A stretch of DNA of 8,970 nt from a bacterium UBP15_UBA6099 (GTDB lineage: Bacteria > UBP15 > UBA6099). The notes below the pieces were generated by a model. It saw only the letters and a program-made list of their open reading frames with translations, had not been told where the DNA came from and ran no database searches. The stretch covers positions 1 to 8,970 of the forward strand of contig DIWT01000011.1 in assembly GCA_002435745.1 (NCBI GenBank), in the 5' to 3' direction. Both the position numbers and the translations under genes were made by a program. Shown here in pieces: positions 1 through 6,156 of the stretch (position 1 is the first letter of the stretch; each line of letters starts with the position of its first letter).

Positions 1-41
1 TTTTTCATAGGTGCGCATGGCACACAGACAAGCGGGTGAAA

Positions 42-80
42 CCAATTAAGAATTGGCATAACTTCCCGCTTTACGGCGGG
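42..80 (-). terminator. Two small hairpins after the DUF4159 gene, possible weak terminator
   Basis: Just past the DUF4159 stop codon, reading on the minus strand, there is a GC-rich inverted repeat (CCCGC 65-69 / GCGGG 76-80, 6-nt loop). A perfect 6-bp repeat follows (CCAATT 42-47 / AATTGG 51-56, 3-nt loop), and after it on the minus strand comes only a short TTTC. The position suits transcription termination of the minus-strand operon, but neither hairpin has a real U-tract, so the function is inferred. Positions 1-41 hold nothing I can support. Confidence 0.3.
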
Positions 81-81
81 G

Positions 82-810
82 CTATTGAGAGAGCGCGAAG
101 TAGACGATGTTCACTGCCATGCGGAAAGCCTGTTCCTGAACTTCGGGGGGATCGTTGTGGATTGACGGGGCTTCGAGGCCGTCGCCGATGTCGGTGTTGA
201 TATCCGCAAAGAACACCATCCTGTCGCCCAAGAAGAGAGCGTAGCCGCGAGGCGGGCCGCCGTCGTGCTCGTGAATCTTAGGCAGCCCGGACGGGAACTT
301 GTAAGGAGCCTGATAAATCGGATGGCTGAACGGCAACTCGACATAGTCCTGTCCGGGCAGGACTTTTTTCAACTCGCGGCGAAGGGCCGGGGCCATGCCG
401 TAGTCGTCGCTGGCCCACAGGAATCCGCCGCGCTCGAAGTACGCGCGCAGCCGGGCGACCTCTTCGGGAGAGAAGGACACGTTGCCGTGCCCGGACATGA
501 ATATCACGGGGTATGAAAACAGATCGTCGTCCGTTAGCCGAACAATTTTGCGTTCGGCGCCGGGGAAGACGCCGAATTCGCGGGCAAGCCGTTCCTGAAG
601 CCTCGGCATAGACGTGCGGTTGTCGTACCAGTCCCCGCCGCCGCCGTATCTCAACTGCGCGATGTGGAAGGCGTCGCCGGCTGCGGGCCGGGACGCCGGA
701 GTCGCGGCGCGGAGCGCGGCGGCTGCGAGGGCAACGGCGAGCGCGGCGGCGAGAATGAACCCGCAAAAATATTTTGAAACGGCTTTCGCCTTGCGCGATT
801 TCGGCCTCAA
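82..810 (-). CDS. DUF4159 domain-containing exported protein
   Basis: Recognised as a DUF4159 protein; the family has no established biochemical activity and usually sits in VWA/MoxR-type envelope operons. Numbering from the TTG start at 810: a basic N-terminus and a hydrophobic alanine-rich segment (about 14-36) look like a Sec signal or membrane anchor. Family motifs are LRYGGGGDWY (53-62), FMSGHG followed by an ERGGFLWASDD strand (104-136), LPFSHPIY (159-166) and DRMVFFADINTDIGD (197-211). The fold resembles a class I glutamine amidotransferase without its catalytic residues, as is known for this family. An in-frame ATG at 840 would add ten residues but has no Shine-Dalgarno. TTG at 808-810 is preceded by AAGGGG at good spacing, overlaps the upstream TGA (807-809) as TTGA, and puts the basic signal N-terminus first, so I prefer it. 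It is probably translationally coupled to the VWA gene. The family call is firm; the exact start is less so. Confidence 0.88.
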   Translation of the reverse strand: MRPKSRKAKAVSKYFCGFILAAALAVALAAAALRAATPASRPAAGDAFHIAQLRYGGGGDWYDNRTSMPRLQERLAREFGVFPGAERKIVRLTDDDLFSYPVIFMSGHGNVSFSPEEVARLRAYFERGGFLWASDDYGMAPALRRELKKVLPGQDYVELPFSHPIYQAPYKFPSGLPKIHEHDGGPPRGYALFLGDRMVFFADINTDIGDGLEAPSIHNDPPEVQEQAFRMAVNIVYFALSQ

Positions 811-2951
811 ACCAAGCCCCCCCTTCTGCGAGATATCCATTCGATAGTCAGCAGCGCGGCAACGAGCGCGAAAAGCGCGGGCATGCTCCAGAGGGCTTTT
901 TTCACGGAGGCGCGCTCGCGGGCGGCCCCTTTTCTGACGGCGGCGGCGACGTCTCCGGCATCCGCCTCGGCGAAATAGCTTCCGCCGTTAAGTTCGGCCA
1001 TGCGTTTCATAAAAACCTCGTCCGCGCCGGGATTCCTGAACTCCGAAGGAGAAGCGTGGACCGCCGCCGGGCGAGGCTCTGACGCGCCGCCGGACGCCGA
1101 GGCTGTGAAATAGTGAACGCCCGCCCGGCCCGGAACGAACTCTGCGGAGAACGCGCCGGGGCGGCCCTCCAGCGGCTTCATCGGGATTTCTACCGCAGGC
1201 TCTCCGGGAGCCGTCGCTGAGAGAACTGGAGTTTCGCCCTCCGCAAGCGCGTCAGGTTCGACATGCGCGGTGGCGGCTAGCGTCGCGCCGAGCGTGGCTT
1301 CGCGGGCCGACATGAAGAGCCTGACCGGAGCCGGGTTTTCAGTTTCCAGCATCATCGTCAGCGCGTTCGACATCAGCCTGTCATAAGCGGCGGAATCTTT
1401 TTCGCGTTCGCGGAGCTTCCATCTCCAGAGGCCGTCGAAAGCGAACAGCAGAACGCGGCCCCTGCCCCACCGCGCGTCCATAATCATCGGACACCGCCTC
1501 GCGCCGCAGTTGAGCCACGGGTGTTCGGCGTGGACGGAAGCGCCCGGCGGCGGCTCCGCGCGGCTGAACGTCTGCGCGAACGGCAGCGTTTTCCATATCA
1601 AACGGTTGTCCGCCTCAGATTCGGCCAAACGCAGTAGCGGGCCGGAAAGCCCGGCCGGCGTCGGGGTTACTTCAAACCCGGCGGCGTCTCCGGCTATCGA
1701 GCCGGGGGCTAGAGGAGACGACTTCCAGCGTCCGCCCGCTCCCGCAAGCGAGTTGCGCCCGCCGAGAACGATCAGCCGCCCGCCTCTTTCGGCGTATTCG
1801 GCCAAGGCGTCTCTCTCTGCGGGTTTCATCCACGGAGCCGCCGCTCCGGCGACAACAAGGTTGTACTCGGAGAGCGCCCGCGCGGACGCCGCCGCCCTCA
1901 GTTCCGCGCCCTTGAGCGTCCCGGCAGGGCCGATCAGCAACACATCCGCTTTCGTCGCCTCCAGCCCGGTCAGGAAAGCTACGAGAAACTTGCTCTCCCA
2001 TCGCGGAGCGTCTATATACAGCAGTCTGCGGCGCGCCGAGGCCACATCGACGAAAGCTGAGCGGGAATCGTCCTCCGGCGCGGTGTCTGGCGCGGCGGCC
2101 TTTACTTTTACCGTCATCGCCCGAAGGCCTGATTCGGACGGCTTGTGACTAAGAGTGAAAGGGAGCCTCGCGTCGCCGCCGCCGGAAGGCGCTTTGACAG
2201 TCGCCGCCGCCCGCGCCCCGCCGTCATGCAACTCGACGTCGATGGTTTCGCCCCCCGACGAGTTTGTCACATGCACGAAGCCGCGCGCTTCGAACTCCTC
2301 CCCCTCGAAACCGTATTCGGGCATCGAAAGCTCCGAGACGCCCGCGTTGAACGCAGGGAACGGCGACCCGAAACCGACAATGTGCGCGCGCGGGCCGCCG
2401 AGCGCCGGCGGTCTCGCCCCGGAGGTGTCCCGCCCGTCCGTCAATATGATTATGTCCGTGAATGGAATGTCGGACGCCTTTGCTATTTCGTCCGGCGCGG
2501 CGGCGATGAAAGACTCGGGGCCGACGGGTCTAAGCGCGCGAGCGTCCTCCGCCGACGCAAGCGGCCTGACAGCGTCGGAGGCGATGAAAAACGAAGTCGT
2601 TTTGCCGCCCAACGCGCGCGAGATTTCCTCTGCGGCGCCGAGCGCCCGCGCCCACCGCTCTTCCGCCCCGCCGTCCTTCGACATCATGCTCTGCGAAGAG
2701 TCCACGACTATCGCCGCGCGCGGGGAGACTTCCCTTTCGACGTCGAACTTGACGACCGGGCCTGCCGACAGGAAAACCGCCAGCGCCAGCGCGGCTCCGC
2801 GCAACGCGGCGGGCAGCCATGCAGGCTGAAACTCGGCGGCTTTGAGACTGCGGTAATATCTCCAAACGGCAAACGCGCACAACGCTGCGGCCGGCCCCGC
2901 GATCCACAACGGCATCCCTTGAAAGCTGAGTTCGAATCCGCCCGGCAGCAT
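807..2951 (-). CDS. Membrane-anchored VWA and glutamine-amidotransferase-like protein
   Basis: A 714-residue inner-membrane protein of the BatA-like VWA type found next to DUF4159 genes. Two membrane helices lie near the N-terminus (about 15-31 and 45-65). A von Willebrand factor A domain follows (about 78-195) with an intact metal-ion-dependent adhesion site: DSSQS at 84-88, and TDGRD at 171-175 after a hydrophobic strand. A beta-rich stretch (about 205-300) precedes a class I GATase-like domain (about 308-530): LLYIDAPRWES (310-320), YNLVVAGAAAPW (373-384) and ERGGRLIVLGG (388-398). A further beta-rich region ends in a membrane helix (about 687-705) and a basic tail, so the bulk is probably periplasmic. 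I see no glutaminase Cys-His pair, in keeping with a non-enzymatic GATase fold. The ATG at 2949-2951 has a poor Shine-Dalgarno and an in-frame TGA three codons upstream. An internal TTG 14 codons later sits 6 nt after AAGGG, but the FELSFQ...PLW stretch before it looks like the usual family N-terminus, so I kept the ATG. The stop overlaps the DUF4159 start. No MoxR or DUF58 gene is in the window. Confidence 0.88.
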   Translation of the reverse strand: MLPGGFELSFQGMPLWIAGPAAALCAFAVWRYYRSLKAAEFQPAWLPAALRGAALALAVFLSAGPVVKFDVEREVSPRAAIVVDSSQSMMSKDGGAEERWARALGAAEEISRALGGKTTSFFIASDAVRPLASAEDARALRPVGPESFIAAAPDEIAKASDIPFTDIIILTDGRDTSGARPPALGGPRAHIVGFGSPFPAFNAGVSELSMPEYGFEGEEFEARGFVHVTNSSGGETIDVELHDGGARAAATVKAPSGGGDARLPFTLSHKPSESGLRAMTVKVKAAAPDTAPEDDSRSAFVDVASARRRLLYIDAPRWESKFLVAFLTGLEATKADVLLIGPAGTLKGAELRAAASARALSEYNLVVAGAAAPWMKPAERDALAEYAERGGRLIVLGGRNSLAGAGGRWKSSPLAPGSIAGDAAGFEVTPTPAGLSGPLLRLAESEADNRLIWKTLPFAQTFSRAEPPPGASVHAEHPWLNCGARRCPMIMDARWGRGRVLLFAFDGLWRWKLREREKDSAAYDRLMSNALTMMLETENPAPVRLFMSAREATLGATLAATAHVEPDALAEGETPVLSATAPGEPAVEIPMKPLEGRPGAFSAEFVPGRAGVHYFTASASGGASEPRPAAVHASPSEFRNPGADEVFMKRMAELNGGSYFAEADAGDVAAAVRKGAARERASVKKALWSMPALFALVAALLTIEWISRRRGGLV

Positions 2952-2964
2952 ATCGAGTCAATCC

Positions 2965-2990
2965 GGATTCGCATTTGTCAGAGCGAATCC
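2965..2990. repeat. 8-bp inverted repeat in the leader of the VWA gene
   Basis: Perfect arms GGATTCGC (2965-2972) and GCGAATCC (2983-2990) flank a 10-nt spacer, ending 13 bases upstream of the VWA start codon. It could be an mRNA stem-loop, a protein-binding operator, or the edge of the repeat cluster that fills this intergenic gap. The sequence alone does not decide. Confidence 0.45.
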
Positions 2991-3017
2991 CCGGCGTTAA
3001 TTAAACGCTCCGGAATC

Positions 3018-3053
3018 CTAGCCCGCATTCTTATCGTGAAAAATCCGGGCTAG
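3018..3053. repeat. 36-bp imperfect palindrome (REP/MITE-like)
   Basis: Outer arms CTAGCCCG (3018-3025) and CGGGCTAG (3046-3053) pair perfectly. The pairing continues inward through ATT.TT (3027-3032) and AA.AAT (3039-3044), with single mismatches at 3026/3045 and 3030/3041, to a 6-nt loop ATCGTG (3033-3038). That gives 13 of 15 possible pairs. No T-run follows on either strand, which argues against a simple Rho-independent terminator. It looks like a dispersed intergenic palindrome, but copy number in the genome is unknown. Confidence 0.5.
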
Positions 3054-3075
3054 TCGAAAATTCGGCCTATAAAGA

Positions 3076-3094
3076 ATTCCCTCTTCGCGGGAAT
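3076..3094. repeat. ATTCCC-N7-GGGAAT inverted repeat (dRS3/REP-like)
   Basis: ATTCCC (3076-3081) and GGGAAT (3089-3094) flank TCTTCGC. On the minus strand it reads CGTCATTCCCGCG at one edge, the pattern of dispersed intergenic repeats in many bacteria; the Neisseria dRS3 element has the same arms with an 8-nt spacer. The rest of the 2952-3191 gap holds no credible gene. About 3121-3150 has a weakly symmetrical GGCAAATG...TCTGCC segment. A CCGTC/GACGG hairpin with a nearby T-run (minus strand) lies about 3170-3190, just after the LolA-like gene. Confidence 0.45.
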
Positions 3095-3191
3095 GACGGC
3101 GTAATAATCATATAGCGCGCCCCTTGGCAAATGCTTCGTCTGCCCCAAAACGGACGCTTTGATAAAAACGACTCCGCCCGTCTCGACGGCG

Positions 3192-3863
3192 TCAAATCTT
3201 AAAATCCTGAGGCCCCAGTTTCGCGTCTATCTCGATTTCGCTCCAAGTTTTTTTCTCGAAGACCGCGCCGCCCTTGCGCCGCTCGTACTGGAGCAGAACC
3301 GATTCCTTTTTGTCCACCCATAGAGTTATCTTGTCGAATTCCGGGTTCTTGAGCCCGGAGAATTCGATTTTCCACGCGTCGCGGCCGGCTATTTTCTCCG
3401 CGCCCGTCATTTTCGGGGCAACGTCGCCGACCTCGCCCTTTATCTCCATGACATCCGATTTCCAGTCGCTTTTGAAAAAGCCCGCCAGCCTCGGATCGTC
3501 CTTGCCCACCCAGATAGCCGGGATGATGCCCTGCTTGGCGCGCACATGGCTCTTCTTCACTTTTCCGTTGTAAACCACCTTCGAGCCTTTATCGTCTCCG
3601 TCCACGACGTCCAGCCTCATCACGTCGGGCGCGATGTGCCAGTACATACATTTTCGGCTCTCCGCGCGGGCTTTGCTTTTGCCCGATTCGGGATGCGCTT
3701 TCAGATAGTCGAACGCAAGCTTGTATTGTTTCAGCGTGTCGGCGCGTTTCACCAACGCGTCGAACACTTCGGACGCCGTCGGCGGCGCGTCAGCGATGGA
3801 CGCGCGGGACGATACGGCGAGCGCCACAGCGGCGACGCACAGAGCAGTCAGCAGTTTTCTCAA
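3192..3863 (-). CDS. LolA-like periplasmic (outer-membrane lipoprotein-sorting type) protein
   Basis: A 223-residue exported protein. A signal peptide covers about 1-26 (basic MRKLL start, hydrophobic alanine/valine core, probable cleavage near ASIADA). The mature part has an N-terminal helix (29-55) and then the beta-rich pattern of the LolA/LolB superfamily: a WHIAPDVMRLDV strand (75-86), VVYNGKVKK (96-104) for the usual 'dG' turn, AGRDAWKIEF (159-168), and KITLWVDKKESVLLQYERR (178-196), the typical 'lWVDk...p....y' strand pair. It may bind a lipid or lipoprotein acyl chain in the periplasm, but it is not clearly canonical LolA; a DUF1571-like or other LolA-fold relative is possible. The start is TTG (3861-3863), 6 nt after AAAGGAG (3870-3876). 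The nearby ATG at 3866-3868 is out of frame and runs into TGA after one sense codon. It lies 43 nt after the upstream OB-like gene and is probably co-transcribed with it. Confidence 0.75.
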   Translation of the reverse strand: MRKLLTALCVAAVALAVSSRASIADAPPTASEVFDALVKRADTLKQYKLAFDYLKAHPESGKSKARAESRKCMYWHIAPDVMRLDVVDGDDKGSKVVYNGKVKKSHVRAKQGIIPAIWVGKDDPRLAGFFKSDWKSDVMEIKGEVGDVAPKMTGAEKIAGRDAWKIEFSGLKNPEFDKITLWVDKKESVLLQYERRKGGAVFEKKTWSEIEIDAKLGPQDFKI

Positions 3864-3869
3864 GACATT

Positions 3870-3891
3870 CTCCTTTCGCGGCGGGGCCGCG
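3870..3891 (-). promoter_or_regulatory. Shine-Dalgarno and abutting stem-loop of the LolA-like gene
   Basis: AAAGGAG (3876 to 3870 on the minus strand) decides the TTG start. Immediately 5' of it is a perfect GC hairpin: CGCGGC (3877-3882) / GCCGCG (3886-3891) with a 3-nt loop, in the 43-nt gap between two genes. It may protect or space the ribosome site, or tune coupling to the upstream gene. The function is inferred. Confidence 0.45.
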
Positions 3892-3906
3892 TTGAATTTT
3901 CCGCCC

Positions 3907-4785
3907 TCATTTGGGAGAGGACGGCTTTGCCGCCGGCCTCATCTCCGGCGCGGTGGTTTTGAATTCCTCTAAACGGGGCGCTGCCTGAAGGTAATGCGAA
4001 GCGGAGCCGGACGCGGTTTCAATCTTCATGACGGCCTTGAAAGAAACCAGTTCGCCGTCCGCCGGAGCGGAGGCTGAGCCTGCGCGCTCCGGGACCGGGC
4101 CTCTTGCGCGCACGCAGTTGCCCAGCAGGTCCTCAATGGCCCACTCCCCTTCGAGCGCGGGAGCGTCCGAACCGCACCCCGCAGCGTCAGCCCGGTAATT
4201 TCCCGCAGCGAAAAACTCCATGCCAGAAAACAGAGCCGGGTTCTGCAGCAATTCTCCGGGCGAGAAGGATTGAGAAGCGTCGCGCTCCCTCTCGATTTCG
4301 AGCATTCTCTGCTCAGTGGCTTCCTTGCGTTCCTTCTGCGCTTCTTTGGGATCCTTGCGAGGTTGTTGCGCGGATTGTTGCCGCTGCGCCGCCGACTTCG
4401 CCGGGTCGCGGGCCGGAAACAACATCGGCCTGTTCCTGACCATCGAGACGATGCCCTCCGCGGCCACCCTCCTGCCGACGCCCACTTTCGTCGCCGGATC
4501 GCAACCCTGCGGCGGCTCGACCCTGACCCAAACGCAATCCCTTCCCTCTCCCTGCAGCATCCAGTCCCGCGCGTCTATCCTGCCGACGCACGCTCCGTCG
4601 CCGCCCATGAACATCCCGACCGCCACAATCGTTTTGCCCGCGTAGTCCGCCGGAGAATCTATGAGTTGTTTTACCGTCACGATTGTTCTGGATTCCTGCT
4701 CCTGCGCGGCAGCCGTCCCCGCCGAAATAGCCAAAGCCGCGCAGAGCGCCGCCGCGCGCCGCGCTATATTAATGTTGATTTTCAT
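3907..4785 (-). CDS. Exported protein with two OB-fold-like modules sharing a cysteine pair
   Basis: I do not recognise a named family. The 292-residue protein begins with a signal peptide (1-27, ending GTAAA before QEQ). Two related modules follow. Module 1 (about 36-125) runs LIDSPADYAGK, GMFMG, C66, DWML, C84 in RDCVWVRVEP, then GRRVAAEGIVSMV. Module 2 (about 175-272) runs LLQNPALFSGM, AGNY, C204, WAIED, C224 in GNCVRARGPVP, then GELVSFKAVMKI. The shared order, 'xxPxxYxGxxxxxxGxF', 'C...W.x.D/L..G.C V.R' and a late 'G..V...' strand, suggests an internal duplication, and each module resembles a small beta-barrel (OB or tRNA_anti-like) domain. The modules are joined by a very charged Q/K/E/R-rich linker (about 128-172), likely helical. 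C66-C84 and C204-C224 could form disulphides in the periplasm; C95 is unpaired. ATG 4783-4785 follows GGAAGGGGAG by 8 nt. First gene of a minus-strand unit with the LolA-like gene. Confidence 0.72.
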   Translation of the reverse strand: MKININIARRAAALCAALAISAGTAAAQEQESRTIVTVKQLIDSPADYAGKTIVAVGMFMGGDGACVGRIDARDWMLQGEGRDCVWVRVEPPQGCDPATKVGVGRRVAAEGIVSMVRNRPMLFPARDPAKSAAQRQQSAQQPRKDPKEAQKERKEATEQRMLEIERERDASQSFSPGELLQNPALFSGMEFFAAGNYRADAAGCGSDAPALEGEWAIEDLLGNCVRARGPVPERAGSASAPADGELVSFKAVMKIETASGSASHYLQAAPRLEEFKTTAPEMRPAAKPSSPK

Positions 4786-4793
4786 GTTTCACG

Positions 4794-4828
4794 CTCCCCT
4801 TCCTCGCGATCCGGCCCCGCGATCGCGA
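4794..4828 (-). promoter_or_regulatory. Stem-loop abutting the Shine-Dalgarno of the OB-like gene
   Basis: Perfect 8-bp arms TCGCGATC (4804-4811) and GATCGCGA (4821-4828) with a 9-nt GC-rich loop end exactly where the purine-rich Shine-Dalgarno GGAAGGGGAG (4794-4803, minus strand) begins. The start codon is 8 nt beyond. The placement matches the hairpin next to the LolA-like start, so the feature may matter for translation or mRNA stability. Confidence 0.45.
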
Positions 4829-4837
4829 ACCATCTTC

Positions 4838-4853
4838 AAGGCAATAATGCCTT
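4838..4853. repeat. Perfect 6-bp inverted repeat in the divergent intergenic region
   Basis: AAGGCA (4838-4843) and TGCCTT (4848-4853) around ATAA. It lies in the predicted untranslated leader of the OB-like gene, about 50 nt before its start. It could be an mRNA hairpin or a dyad operator; I see no specific regulator signature. Confidence 0.3.
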
Positions 4854-4922
4854 CCCCGGAGCCGCGCTTACACTCCGCCGCTCCGCCGCGTTCCGCCGTT
4901 GCGCAGAATTTCGCGTCAGTCC

Positions 4923-4979
4923 CGGATTTCAAAAAATCCGATTTACATCATTTTAACGGATACACGCTCCCCGCTTCAA
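4923..4979 (-). promoter_or_regulatory. Candidate sigma-70 promoter for the OB-like/LolA-like unit, with a start-site dyad
   Basis: On the minus strand TTGAAG (4974-4979) and TAAAAT (4950-4955) are 18 nt apart, a fair -35/-10 match. Transcription would begin near 4943, giving a leader of roughly 155 nt. A perfect 7-bp dyad with a 4-nt loop, CGGATTT (4923-4929) / AAATCCG (4934-4940), lies at the predicted start of the transcript, where an operator or a 5' protective hairpin would be expected. The rest of the 4786-5103 gap contains the leader hairpins, T-rich tracts (about 4983-5028) and the divergent promoter; there is no credible gene in it. Confidence 0.4.
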
Positions 4980-5039
4980 CCCGAAAAAAATCAGCTCTCT
5001 CCTTTTTTTACCCCGCGCCTTTTCTCTCCGCGCCGGGAA

Positions 5040-5093
5040 TTGGATTTTCAATTCGGATTCTGGTAAACTGACGGCGAAAAAAAAGCGCGGAGG
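5040..5093 (+). promoter_or_regulatory. Candidate promoter and ribosome binding site of the hydrolase gene
   Basis: TTGGAT (5040-5045) and TAAACT (5064-5069) are 18 nt apart, and the -10 is preceded by TGG, an extended -10 pattern. The match is moderate. GGAGG at 5089-5093 lies 10 nt before the ATG at 5104, supporting that start. Confidence 0.4.
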
Positions 5094-5103
5094 AAGTTGC
5101 GAT

Positions 5104-6126
5104 ATGAAGACATCTAGGATTGCGCTGATTTGGGCGGCGGCTCTGGCTCTGGCGGTATGGACGGCTGTGTCGCCCGCGCGGGCCGAAGACCGGATTCTGA
5201 AAATGACGTCCGCGGGGCTGGGAACCGAGATCGAAGTCGATATGGCCGAAATCCGGGCCGCTTACGAATTCGACCGGAGCGCTCCCCTCAATGTCGTCAT
5301 CGAAAAGGAAGCCGAGTTCCTGCCGTCTTGCGTGAAGATAAGTTTCTCGTACGACAGCCCGAACGGGGGCAGAGTCCCGGCGTCGCTGATTATGCCCAAG
5401 CCGCACATCGGGCCGATGAACCCGGCGCGCTCGACCGTCGAAGGCGCTTTGCCCGCCGTCTTCTTCATGCACTTCCACGTGTCGGACAAAAGCCTCGCGG
5501 ACGTTTTCGCTCCGTGGACGGGCCACGGCATCGCCATCATGGCGATTGACGGCGTCTACAGGGGAGACCGCGCGGAAAAAGGCAAGGATGTCCTGATGGA
5601 TGACCCGGCTCTCAGCGCAAAACACATGCAGGAACAGATTCGGGACATCCTGCGCGGCTTCGACGTTCTGGCCTCATGGAAAGGAATCGACCCCGGTCGC
5701 CTCGGCTACATGGGCATAAGCATGGGCGCTTTGACCGGAACGGCCGCCACCTCCCTCGACCCCAGAATCAAATCCATCCTGCTCGCCGACGGCGGCGCGG
5801 ACTTCTCTCTCATGTTCCGCCATTCTGATTACGGCGACATGCAGGAAATCAGAAAATATATGGAAACAAACAACATGTCTCCGGAGCAGTTCGTTGACAT
5901 GTTCAAGTTCGTCGATCCCGGCGTTTTCGCTCCCATGCTGAGCGACAGGGCGGTGATGCTGATGAACGGAAAAAACGACACCACCATCAGCGTCCCGGCG
6001 ATGGAGGCTCTTCACAAACTGATCGACACGCCCCGCAAAGGCGTCGTTTGGTACGACTCTGACCATATTCTGCCTCTGGACAAAGTTGTGGTGGACAGCC
6101 TGAAATGGTTTAAGAAATCGCTGTAA
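5104..6126 (+). CDS. Exported alpha/beta hydrolase (esterase, dienelactone-hydrolase/acetyl-xylan-esterase-like)
   Basis: A 340-residue protein with a Sec signal peptide (1-27, ending SPARA before ED). Residues 33-110 form an N-terminal beta extension, then the hydrolase core starts with the strand ALPAVFFMHFHV (115-126), where an HxH sits at the oxyanion-hole position, and GIAIMAIDGVYRGD (142-155). The nucleophile elbow is GISMG (204-208, Ser206) inside RLGYMGISMGAL. The acid is probably Asp292 in LMNGKNDTT, and the histidine His321 in WYDSDHILP, spaced as in peptidase S9/dienelactone-hydrolase relatives. All three triad residues are present, so it should be an active serine hydrolase, probably acting on an ester in the periplasm or outside the cell. 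The substrate cannot be told. The gene is divergent from the OB-like gene and followed by a hairpin, so probably monocistronic. Confidence 0.85.
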   Translation: MKTSRIALIWAAALALAVWTAVSPARAEDRILKMTSAGLGTEIEVDMAEIRAAYEFDRSAPLNVVIEKEAEFLPSCVKISFSYDSPNGGRVPASLIMPKPHIGPMNPARSTVEGALPAVFFMHFHVSDKSLADVFAPWTGHGIAIMAIDGVYRGDRAEKGKDVLMDDPALSAKHMQEQIRDILRGFDVLASWKGIDPGRLGYMGISMGALTGTAATSLDPRIKSILLADGGADFSLMFRHSDYGDMQEIRKYMETNNMSPEQFVDMFKFVDPGVFAPMLSDRAVMLMNGKNDTTISVPAMEALHKLIDTPRKGVVWYDSDHILPLDKVVVDSLKWFKKSL

Positions 6127-6130
6127 GAAC

Positions 6131-6154
6131 AGCGCCCCCGCGAGGCGCTCTTAT
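6131..6154 (+). terminator. Hairpin after the hydrolase gene, probable terminator
   Basis: Four nucleotides past the TAA stop, AGCGCC (6131-6136) pairs perfectly with GGCGCT (6144-6149) around a 7-nt loop, followed by CTTAT. The stem is GC-rich and well placed, but the T-tract is short, so termination may be partial. The promoter of the next gene starts directly after it. Confidence 0.5.
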
Positions 6155-6156
6155 AA

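Noticed and set aside
1..8. Possible ATG start of a minus-strand gene leaving the left edge
   Set aside because: ATGAAAA is visible but there is no Shine-Dalgarno before it and too little sequence to judge.
1510..2148. 212-codon open frame on the plus strand, Ala/Ser-rich
   Set aside because: Antisense to the well-supported VWA/GATase-like coding region, with low-complexity composition and no motif.
2145..3053. 302-codon open frame on the plus strand
   Set aside because: It lies antisense to the VWA gene, has an arginine-rich composition typical of reverse-complement shadows in GC-rich DNA, and carries no recognisable domain.
3866..3868. ATG as start of the LolA-like gene
   Set aside because: It is out of frame and followed after one codon by TGA; TTG at 3861-3863 is in frame with a well-spaced SD.
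4270..4956. 228-codon open frame on the plus strand
   Set aside because: Antisense to the OB-like gene and running into its promoter region; arginine/proline-rich with no domain.
5008..5625. 205-codon open frame on the minus strand
   Set aside because: Antisense to the hydrolase gene, whose signal peptide and catalytic triad make the plus strand the coding one.
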